Origin: Pelargonium nanum
Taxonomy: Eukaryota; Streptophyta; Magnoliopsida; Geraniales; Geraniaceae
Direction: 5' to 3'
Length of the DNA stretch: 36,309 nt
NCBI GenBank assembly: GCA_036897485.1
Contig: JAYMTF010000441.1
Coordinates: 1 to 36,309 of the forward strand
The position numbers and the translations under genes were made by a program. Positions 19,834-29,600 of this stretch are shown one piece after another; positions within the stretch are counted from its first letter, which is position 1; each line of letters begins with the position of its first letter. The notes under the pieces are model-generated. The model was not told where the DNA came from, did not search any database, and was given only the letters and a program-made list of their open reading frames with translations.

Positions 19834-22800
19834 TCATTGAAGCTGTCCAGCTGCTGCTTCCTCCATTAATCTGGCCAAGCACTCTTTCCAATCTGTAACC
19901 TTCTCTCCTCCATTCACCACCTTTTCTCACAAAAGAAACAAAGAATATTTGTCATCAAGTTACTTAAAGAATTGACCATTGACAAAATATGGCATGGTTT
20001 GTTGACAGGGCTGGCAATTCGAATTTCGGTCATGGGCAGGTTGTGGGTCCGGTTCGGGTTTACAATAGAAAATGTGTGGGTGGCCCCACTCGACAAATGA
20101 TTAGGGCCCATTTGAGTTTACCTGGACCCAAGAAAACAGGGTCGGGTATCGGGCATCCACAGGTTTGGATCTCAGCTCTGGTTGTTGTCTTCTGACCTTG
20201 AGTTGAGGTCATGCATTCGAGTTAGAGAAACAATTTGGTAAGACCGTACATAAATGATCATGCCTATAGTACAATAGTGGGAGTCTCGTGCGCTGGAACA
20301 GTTTTTTTCTTCTTCAATAATACGTAATTTTGTATGTAACGAAAATCCTCACATATTTGATGTCACCTATTGGTCCAACTTCATTCAACATTGTATGGTA
20401 AGGACAAGATATGTGAATTAAATTCAACATATCATTTAAAACTAATCAATGAGGACAGTAGGGTTTTGTAGCTTTTTACTTCTAATAAATTCCCATTTCA
20501 TTCACTTTCCAAACCCAACAGGATGACGTAAAGAGAGAGCAGGAAGCTAAATTTATGAAGGAACTGTAGAATCAATCAATAATCAAACAAGTCTTGACCT
20601 ACTTTCTTCAAAGTTCAAACCATAGGAGAGTGTTTATTACTAACCTCAAACATGAATCCTGTTTGCGGGACTGCATCAAGTGCTTCCACACAAATGAATG
20701 CAGCGTCCTCCTTGCTAAGACTTCCCTTTGTGGCGCTACCCTGCAACGTAAAGCTACTGACGTTAGATGATCTGATGATGTTAAAGAGTATAAAATTAAT
20801 ATTGAGTTTTCAACTACTCTCTTTGTTTCAAAATAAATGTCTTGTTTCCTTTTTAGCAAGTTAGTTAGGCATTAATTACCAATAGTGTCCATATAATAAG
20901 TGAAGTATTTTTAAGTTTGTTACAACACGTGTGTATGAGGATACAAGAGTCAATGTACAACACTAACTTCTTAATTTTTCTCAAAATAGATAGCAAAACA
21001 CTTATTTTGAGACGGAATGAGTACTAGCTTAAGCTTTTAGTTTAGTTGATCCTCTACATGGTATCAAAGCCTTGTAGACCTTGAGGTCACAAGTTCGAAA
21101 ATTGTAGCCACCTTGATTAATAAATGTTAATATTACAGCACAAGGCAAGAAGAAGAAGAAGACATGTGCTTGGACCACATGCAATGCGATAACATGCCTG
21201 CACGTGAGTGAGCGTGTTTTAGTATAATGCTAATATAGGGTCTTCAACTATCAGTTAACGTTTTTAGTTGAAGGTATGTGCATGGACCACGTGTGCAAAG
21301 CGATAATGGGCTTGCATGTGAACGGGTGTGTTACATGGTAACGTTAATAATGGTCCTCTACAATTGAGTCATTGCTGCAGAACTAAAAACAGATTTTGGA
21401 GTAATTTGACAATTTGACAACTTCTGTACTCAAATAAAGAAACCTACGATGGAGTTAAGTCTATAGCTCGTTGAAAAGGACTGAGATTATGATTAAACAG
21501 TACCTTCTCAAAGCTGAAACCTTGCTCTCCACCTGGGGAATTTTGCAGTGTCCCCGCCCTGATGATGGTGTAAGGTATTCCTGAGGCCATCAGTTCTGAC
21601 TCATCTTGCTCAGCTAATTTTGTCGCATTGCTTTTCAGGAGAGCTTGAATGCCACCGGCACCTCTATAAGCAGACAACTGCAACCTTATTAGAACCACAA
21701 CAGTTTACAAACATAATTTAGATGTCTTCACACACATGCTAATGCACACAGAGATTGAGAGAAGGTACCTGAGATAAGAGAATCACATGTTTTACCCCTT
21801 TAAGGCTGCCCGCTTTAGATAGAAAACCTTCCTGCAAATCTCGAATTCATCTTAATCATTTGTTTTGGTACAGAAACTTTGAGAGTGTATTATGTTTGAA
21901 CATTTTTGAAGAATGCATCACAACTAAAACCAACCGGTGTCATACGTAGTTAAGGTTACAAGTAAGTCTATCTCTTTATGAATCATGATGCGAAGATTGA
22001 ATCTAAGCCTATCTATTTTGTATGATCGAACATAGATTTTGTGTTCAGCAGAAGAGGTACCTAAAAGGATTTAAGTAATAAATTTGAACAGTAGAATATA
22101 CAATTAATGTCCTATTACGACTACACTTAATTAAGATGCTAAGATTTGAAAATCTTAGCGCTAAAAAGGTATATTCTTTCAAGGCCCGAATCTTTGTCAC
22201 AAAGACATTAGTATTCAACTCAAGTTCACAAGCAAGGCTAAGATACCTGCAGTTGGGTGATGATAGAATTTAACCGAGATAGAATGCTGCTATGAAGCAA
22301 AAAGGCAGTGAAAGCAGTTTGCTAGGTGATGAAAAGTCTTACATTGAAAAAATATAAAATGATTAAACTACATATAAAAGGTGCGAGCCAAACCTTACGC
22401 TAAGGTTAACCTTCTAGTATGGGAAAAGCCCAAACCCTCATATGAAGCGCAATGTATAAATTTAACAAGGTATCAGAATATATTTTAATCTGAACCTATG
22501 GCCCGATTGAGTAACCTCCCCTCGTGTTCACCAACATAAATGCAAAAGTACATGCCTTCAGTGGCCAATGTGTAGAAGGAAAATCCCATACACGAGTGGG
22601 AATGCTGTTGATTTAAAAAGCCCCCGATCGTGCACGTGCCAAACCCATGATAAAAGAAAAATGTGAGACTCGCGCGTGAGGAAGGAAAATCACATACACC
22701 CAATTATGATCATGCCCATATGCAAGAAAAAGACATTGTGGGAGGAAAGCGTGCCTATACGAAGAATGGTGATTTCTATGTTAGGTCCATCATCCATGCA

Positions 22801-25631
22801 TGTAAACGCATCACTATTCAGCATGAATTCATGAGGAAGGAATCATAGAAGAAACGTATAGATCTTTAGATTGTACTTACATTTGGGCATATGACTGAAC
22901 GAACACCTCTAAGAGCTTTCTTTATAAATAGTTTCTCACTTGCGTCTCCTGTTATTGACTGCATAAAAAATAAAATAAAAATAATTTTCACCGGCATTTT
23001 CGAAAAATAATCAACAGAAATATATGGAAAAGCAACTGAGGAGAAAATTGCAAGACCATCAAAAGTACTATTTTAAATCAATATACCCACTGACCTCAAC
23101 ATAAGTTCCAAATGCTTCCATAGCAGTTCGCTTATCCTTCACTAATGCTTTAATTCGAGCTCTTTTGACGATCAATGACAATATTATCATCTACATAAGC
23201 TAGAGATCACAAGGCTCAGAATTCACCGTAAGGCAATTACAAGTTGTATATACTATATATATAGCAAGAGATGAATCAGATAGCATCCTACCCGTTCATA
23301 ATATATTTAGACCTAATGAATGAAGTAATTAACTGAAAGGACATTCAGTACCGAATATGTGCATGCATGTCAAAGTAAAGATTCTAGAAACATAAGATCA
23401 TAGTTGGTGCACAACTATGCGGAAGCGAATTAACCGAATGAAAGAACAAAGATCTATTGGAAGAATTCATGTTTAAAAAACATACCTGCCCCATTTCACT
23501 GTCCCCATCAGTCACTAAAACTGCATCTCTATCTTCTTCTTTTTCTGTGTTTTAAACGGACATATTGAGTTTCATACAACCCTTAAAAGCAACCATAAAT
23601 TGCCACATCAGACTACCTGGAAAGTCGCCTTCTTCTTCCTCGTTGGATTCATCTTCAGGGAGAAGTTCAGGCGCTCCATACCATCTTCTCAACTTGGGAC
23701 CACCTAAGAATGCAAATAGGCCCCCAAACATGAAATTTAGAATATAAGCAGGGCTTAATAGGATACAAGTTCATGTTTACTTACTAATCAATCTACTATT
23801 TATATTTCATAAAAACAGAGGTGGGATATCAAAATATTAATGTAATCTTAAATGAAAAAAAAAAATTATGATATCATTAGAACTTTAGAACCAAAGACAT
23901 TAAGAACTGAAAAGAAAAAAAAAACAAAAAAATCATCCCATTTTCTATATCATTTCTCTGCCACCAAGTCAATTTGGTTGCATGAGAAAATACAAAATGC
24001 CTTCAAGTCAATTTTTGCACTTCAAAATGCCTTACGTTTTTGGATAATACTAAATTCCAAGAATTTGGAACTGAAATCAAAACTCATATTCTATCCAATG
24101 AAGAAAAAGTGTCTCACATATGGAATACAGAGCTTAATTGAGAAAAACGACAGTATGTGCAATGTCAAGAAGACTATCTAATCATTGGCTAAACTAAACA
24201 GTTTTTGTCACCATATACATACTTTTGGAATAAATCCTTCTGGCTTAAGTGCTAAGCCTGCCTAGGTTCATCAATCTTATGGCCGTTCCACCTGATCTGA
24301 TTACGTGGTTTCCATGTGCTAGATTGCTATTTTTACCTTCATTACAGCAATCTTGGCAGTAACATCAAAGAGATCAATTTGGCAACTCCAACAATAAACA
24401 ATCATTATAATCTCACCATCATCATCATCAACAACAATCAACCATTTCCCACACAAAGTACTTTCGCAGGCTACATGAATCATTCAACAAAACTCCTTGG
24501 AATCTTCTATTCATATTCTCCTCCTCCGCCCCATCTTATCTAAGTTGTGCATTACCATGCCTTTTTTTTTATTACTCCACTCCACAATTCCTAACAAGGT
24601 CACTAACCTTCCCATGCCGCACATCCCGAATCATCTTAACCAGTTTTCCCTCATCTTATTTGCAGTTTAAGCCACCCCAACTCCTGCTCGAATAGCTTCA
24701 TTCCGAATATTATCGTTCCTAGTGTTACCACAAAATCACCTGAGCATCCTCATCTCCAGTTCCCCATTTACGGCTTTTGAGACCAACATTCCGTGTCATA
24801 GGGGAAAACTTTCTAAGAATCTTTATCACATAAATTCATTAGGGCAAAACTAGAGCTGTCAATTCATGTCTCGACACATGACACGACACAAAATAAGCGT
24901 GTTTGGACTACCCAACATTTTTAATAATCGTGTTGTCTTCATGTTGAGTCTCAGAAACACGCACGCACGCACGCACGCACGAAACACCGAACACGCACAC
25001 TTAGGGGTTACAATAGTAAATTAACCCCCCCAAAAACACTAGCTAGTGTTATTATTTACATGATTTTTGTACTTAGTTTAAACATAGCTATTTTAAATAG
25101 CTTTAACTCTGTTATATTTAATTGTGTTATGCCGTGTCAGGCGTGTTGGGGAGAGTTGCGCATAATGTGTTAGATCGTGTCGTGTCAACTCGGCTCATTT
25201 AGTTAAACTTGCCGTGTTCGTGTTGGCCTGACCTTCAGTGCAATACCAACACGACAAGCACGAATGGCCAGCTCCAGGAAAAACCATAACTACTGAGCAA
25301 TCTCATAACCCTCTCTTCTCCACAATCTCAATTACACACAAATTCACAATTAGGTCACCTCACAGAACAAATCACACATCACTAATAGCACAATAAAACC
25401 ACAAATCTTCAATATCAAAGTCCTGGTTTCATTACCTTCAATGTAATCAAGAATTTGCTCCGCGAGGCTGATCTGCTTCTTCTTCTTCTTCGCCGAGCAA
25501 CGAACAGGAGCTCGCGTGCTGTCCAGGTTGAAGACAACAGAAGAACCGAAACCTCTGCGTGAGTTCTGAGAAGCAGTGCCGAGAAATGTGTACGGAAATG
25601 GAGTTGTTGCAGTTGAAGCCATACCCGCCAT
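19834..25631 (-). CDS. Plastid-targeted atypical SDR (NAD(P)-binding Rossmann-fold protein)
   Basis: Nine exons in transcript order: 25631-25436, 23703-23617, 23544-23486, 23190-23095, 22958-22881, 21831-21769, 21677-21504, 20740-20645, 19920-19834; 311 codons plus stop, all junctions in frame. Residues 1 to about 45 are rich in Ser, Thr and Arg and end in VRCSA, a typical chloroplast transit peptide; AKKKKK follows. An acidic linker (EDESNEEEEGD) leads into the Rossmann fold, AVLVTDGDSEMGQ. Later conserved segments are VRSVICPN, HVILLSQLSAYRG, LMASGIPYTIIRAG, GSLSKEDAAFICVEAL and VVNGGEKVTDWKECL. The family resembles atypical SDRs of the NmrA-like type, with orthology to the Arabidopsis At1g72640 type inferred from gene order. 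The glycine-rich loop is reduced and no YxxxK pair is seen, so a classical dehydrogenase reaction is doubtful. The substrate is unknown. Confidence 0.9.
19990..20170. repeat. Degenerate hAT-like repeat in SDR intron 8
   Basis: GGCTGGCAATTCGAATTTCG near 20009 and GTCCGGTTCGGGTTTACA are typical of the GGGTTCGGGT repeat class. It is followed directly by a SINE. Confidence 0.4.
20160..20305 (+). mobile_element. Au-like SINE in SDR intron 8
   Basis: TTGAGGTCATGCATTCGAGTT is the B-box region. TTTGGTAAGACCGTACATAA follows, and then AGTGGGAGTCTCGTGCGCTGG before a T-rich end. This order matches the Au/TS class of plant SINEs as I remember it. It is antisense to the host gene. Confidence 0.6.
20817..21021. 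mobile_element. Degenerate Stowaway-like MITE in SDR intron 7
   Basis: The left end is CTCTCTTTGTTTCAAAATAA and the right end reads TTATTTTGAGACGGAATGAG. Both are flanked by TA (20815-20816 and 21022-21023). The ends are worn versions of those of the intact MITE at 17300-17561. The length is 205 bp. Confidence 0.7.
21030..21380. repeat. SINE-like fragment followed by a worn tandem duplication
   Basis: CATGGTATCAAAGCCTTGTA and GAGGTCACAAGTTCGAAA form an A-box/B-box-like pair. Then two worn copies of about 110 bp follow: 21161-21265 (ATGTGCTTGGACCACATGC...GCGATAAC) and 21275-21375 (ATGTGCATGGACCACGTGTGC...GCGATAAT). All lie in SDR intron 7. Confidence 0.4.
21832..22880. other. SDR intron 5
   Basis: A 1-kb intron. 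It contains two similar GGAAAATCNCATACAC stretches (about 22578 and 22684) in less AT-rich text around 22500-22850, perhaps an old transposon, but no termini or coding frame I can identify. Confidence 0.3.
24417..24805 (-). mobile_element. 3'-end remnant of a LINE (non-LTR retrotransposon)
   Basis: Minus-strand translation, with stops, gives ELEMRMLR, then CGNTRNDNIRNEAIRAGVGV, then NKMRENWLR. This is the well-known C-terminal signature of plant LINE reverse transcriptases, preceded by an ECW-like piece. Further downstream, TTCATGTAGCC is followed by a tail of TTGTTG and GATGATGATG repeats, the usual LINE 3' end. It is 5'-truncated and broken by at least two stops and one frameshift. It lies in SDR intron 1, in the sense orientation of the gene. 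Confidence 0.75.
24851..25276. mobile_element. hAT-type MITE with 8-bp target-site duplication
   Basis: The left end TAGAGCTGTCAATTCATG pairs with the right end CACGAATGGCCAGCTCCA (about 15 of 18 complementary). It is flanked by GGCAAAAC (24843-24850) and GGAAAAAC (25277-25284), an 8-bp duplication with one mismatch, as expected for hAT. The interior has GTGTCGTGTC and GACACGACAC text and a simple repeat of CACG units at about 24959-24981. Confidence 0.75.
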
Positions 25632-26648
25632 GGATTGTTACACGCGCGCACGCGCTTCTTCTTCTTCTCTGTTTTTTTTTTTTTTTTTGGTTTGGTTTTG
25701 GTCTGTCTCAGCCAACCGTTTCTTTTTCATTCCCGCGAAACTGGATAACGAATAGATGTAACATGCAATTCCCTTTTTGCCCTTCTGCTTCTTCTTAATT
25801 ACGATCCGGTTTGATTCTCCTAACAAATAAATTCAACCATCTCAATCCCATTTATACAATATGGTTCTTGAGCGGATCCGCACACTCGAGGTTTGTTCAC
25901 AGTTAAAGTCTTCACCTCTCCCCATGGCTGAGTTGAACGGAGATCGAACGCACGCTCTCCCCATGGCTGAGTTGAACGGAGATCGAACGCACGCTCTCCC
26001 CATGTCTGAGTTGAACGGAGATCGAACGCACGCGCTCTTCGCACTCAAGCAGCTTGTGTTGTCAACTGCGCCACTATCCATTGGGGTCCCAATCCACATT
26101 TTCATGGGACCAAATTGTATAATATAAACTTAATTCTTTTTCTATGTAGACAAATTTGAACGAATCTACACATTTTAGACATGAACTCTGGAATATGATT
26201 TGAAACCTGCAACCGCTCTTTTCGGTCGAATTTAAATTAGGTCTTTCCACCCGACTAAAAACAGAGTTAATAACAATTTGATCAGGAGTAAAAGTCCACT
26301 ATTCAAATAAAATAAAAATTATATTTTGTACATACATCAATATTGTTATATTATAGTTACAAATCAAAATTCTGCTTTTGGATTCGAGTCCAAATTATTA
26401 GCTCGAAAAACCGGCTATCACAAATTTCATTGATCCCTGTGTTCGTATTTATTTAGCAAGGATTAGTAAGTCACAGCCAAAAATATTAAATGAACACTTG
26501 GGACTATGATTTAATGAAACTACCTAAGAATGCTGTCATTTATATTTTCAGCATAATCAAAAGAAGCAAAAGCATAACTATTTCCATAGTGTTAGTCTGT
26601 TTATTCTCGACAGAGATAGTTAAAATGTAGTATTTACAATGTTAACCA
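25632..26648. other. Intergenic region: SDR promoter and TRFL 3' region
   Basis: Holds the SDR promoter and the 3' UTR of TRFL, which is transcribed toward it. A run of T (25671-25687) and CT-rich text precede the SDR start codon. Bases 25900-26085 are a SINE. The rest is AT-rich with nothing else I can name. Confidence 0.4.
25905..26085 (-). mobile_element. tRNA-derived SINE with a triplicated 39-bp B-box unit
   Basis: On the minus strand, from about 26080, ATAGTGGCGCAGTTGACAAC (A box) is followed by GTGCGTTCGATCTCCG (B box). The 39-bp stretch carrying the B box is then repeated: plus-strand units start at 25920, 25959 and 25998, nearly identical (GGCTG against GTCTG in the third). All three copies keep TTCGATCTCC. 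Because 39 is a multiple of three, long but meaningless open frames appear on both strands. Confidence 0.75.
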
Positions 26649-29600
26649 TCACAAAAACCCAGACCTTGCATCATGTAATAAGCTTCTTCCACTTGAAGCA
26701 ACAAGCTTCTTTGGCCCGAGATTCGGCGGAACCTGCGCATGCATCTCCGCAAGTTCTCTCACGCGTAACAAGATCGGTGCGGGGATTGGCATTGAAGCAT
26801 GTTTCCGATGGTTTATCTACATTGACAACATGTGAAAGTTATATCGAAGTTGTAAAAGTAGTTTAGCGATCCAAAAGTGTAACAATTTCCTCGGGTAAGA
26901 TAAAGCCGGCAATTTTGGTTTTGGGTAGGTTTGGAAAGCCCTAACCTGAAAATGATCCAAAGGGGGTGCAAGTTTCGGGTTTTATGTGAAAAATGTGGGG
27001 GTTTGCCTTGACTGACATGATCCAAAAATTGATCGGGCTTATTTTATGCAACCTCAACCTGCAAAAATGTGGATTGGGTTTCAAGGGCCCATAGGTTCGG
27101 ATGCAAATTGCCAGTTTTGGGTTGAAAGACATCCATTCTCAAGGATACACAATCGAACAAGAATAAGCTTACATTTGACAGCAAAAATGGGCGGCTAATC
27201 AGTGGGGTATGGATTATGGAAGCCAATTAGCAATGTGGCTGTTTTTCTGACAATTTGGACCCAAATTCGCAGACACCCGATATCCAATATGAACTTTTGT
27301 TAGTTCGGGTCACATAAAATGGATCTTATAAATTTTTGGGCCGGGTTTGCCATGTAAAAAAGCAGGTCAGGCAAATCTGAACCTGCATGTACATTTTCTA
27401 TGTAAACTCCGCAACCCACATTGCCAGCTCTAACTCTAACCCGATCCTCAAGATGTACAGGTTTGTCAAGTAAACTGTGCAGGTACCCTGCTTGACTTAA
27501 AAGTATCCTGGTACATTTTGAATCGGGTTTCGGGTTCAAATTGTCAGCTCTACCTTCAAATGATTGATAAATCTGAAACGTACACTACTACTTACCCCTT
27601 TATCTGAATGACTAGTAAAAATCTGAAACGTACACTACTACTTACCCCTTTATCTGGAGGTGTTTGAGCAAAACTAGCTTTCAGCAGGTTCCTCCACTTA
27701 TCCTGCAAAACAACAATTGTTGTTATAGCGTGTGAGTGTTTCAGTTTTACAAGTAGGATCACGGCTTTCAATGAGGGTGTTTAAGATTGGCAACAATACA
27801 AAATATAGAGGTGAAACAATCAGATTCATACCTTAAGATCAACAGAAGTACGGTATGAATACGAGGCAAAGGCGAGTCGTTTGATCTCAGACCACCTCCC
27901 TGCGCCATACCGAGACACACCCTCAACTAGTTTCATGACCTCAGAGAGAGTCCATGCACGGTGATGTTTCCTTCTCATTCCGCCTTTTGCTGTGGGAACA
28001 GTTGCTATATTATTATCATCAGAAGTGTCCCCTGAGGAATCTGCGTGTTTCAGCTCCACATTTTGCCCCAGCTCAATCTTAGCCAGGACTTTGTGCTGGT
28101 TGTTTTCTGGTTCAGCAATAATCTAGGAACATAAAACAAACCTCTATTGGCAACATATTACGGCACAACCAGTTTGCAAACACGTGTACAATCTCATGTA
28201 AAAGAATGAACTTAACAAATATATGAATTATCCGAGAAATTTAAAGTTGGCCATACCGACTGCTCAATCTGTTCAGAAGAATATCTCACTGTCATGACTC
28301 TGTCCTCATTCTCATTAGCTGGTTGAGAACTATGCACGCCTACAGTCTTCACAAGTTTAGCAGCCACACCAGTGCAACTTGGATGGAATCTCTACCAAAT
28401 GAAATTCAAAGTATATCAAATTATTTCAGCTATACCAGGAGAACATATGAAGCCACCAAAGTCAAATTCATAACTTACCGGTGCCCAAACAACAAGAGCA
28501 AGAAATACTAAAAGAAAAGGAGAAGAGAGCAAGCACTCACGCACGCATGTAGAAAGAATGTTGTTTCATTTGACTGCTACTAGGATTGAACTTGTAAAGA
28601 AGAAAAAGAATAAAATGTTCCATGCTTAAGAAGCAGAAATTAAACTTGATAACCATATAATAAGAGTTGTACATACCATGAGGGCCATGACATTTTTCCT
28701 AGGACGGCTTCTTCGAATCCTAGAAACACAAGGAATCTGAACACCAGATCCTCCAAGAGAATCTAGCCTGGTTATAATAGCCCTTCCATCAGAAGAGATA
28801 TTTCTAACTGGTCTGATAGACGATCTTGGAGAAATTTGTCCCAGTACAGAACACTTAGATGTAGTTAGTAACCTTCCACTATGCTCTACAGATTCTACTT
28901 CAGAAAGTTCTTCAATATATCTCCTTGTTGGCTTCCGAACTCTTTTTGTAGTTACCTGTTCATTTTGGACATCTTCACCTCCACAATCATATTCCACACT
29001 ATAGTTCCTCAATCTTTTAGCAGCAACAACTTGACGATCTTCCATCTGGCTGCTATGACTAATTGGCGAATCTTTGCAGCCGTCATTTATTGCTCCAGCT
29101 GCAGGATCCATGGTACAACTATCATCCATATTCTTATGACTTTCTAGACCTTTCCTCACCAATTTGTTGTCTTTAATGACGAACGATGTGGTTGAAACGT
29201 CACATGAATTGGTTAATCCCATGGCTATCCTCCTCTTCAGCCACATCTTGTCCTTTACTGTAGTTTCTCTCCCAAACGTAGCTCTAAAAGTATCATGAAG
29301 TTCTCTAATTGTTAGATTGTCCAAGCATATTTCCCCCTTTATCTTCGAAAAATCAGGCTTTGAACTACGACAATCAGCAGACGGCGACGATTCACTCTCA
29401 ACTGGTTCATTTGGAAGGTTTGAGCATTCCCCAAGACTGCCAGATTGATTAATATGGCTGTCACCAACATTCGGAGACAGTGAAGGAAGAGTTTCCTGCA
29501 AGGTAATTATAGATTGGAGCTTCTTGTCAATAACAGGCAATTTATCAAGCTGGTCAGAACACTGGCTGTCTACATGCATATACGCAGAAGAATGATCAGG

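Noticed and set aside
21050..21110. Primer-binding-site-like TGGTATCAAAGC as a sign of an LTR retrotransposon
   Set aside because: No LTR pair, polypurine tract or pol coding sequence nearby; it fits a SINE-like fragment better.
24600..24775. A real exon of the SDR gene in this part of intron 1
   Set aside because: The translated similarity is to LINE reverse transcriptase and has stops; the flanking SDR exons join directly in frame.
24956..24985. CACG tandem units as a CRISPR-like or regulatory array
   Set aside because: A 4-bp microsatellite inside a hAT MITE, with no spacers.
25820..26127. Open frames on both strands with a repeating 13-residue pattern
   Set aside because: They are by-products of a 39-bp tandem repeat (a multiple of three) inside a SINE, not a repeat protein gene.
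28881..29147. Plus-strand open frame over the large TRFL exon
   Set aside because: It lies wholly inside a recognised coding exon on the other strand and has no family features.
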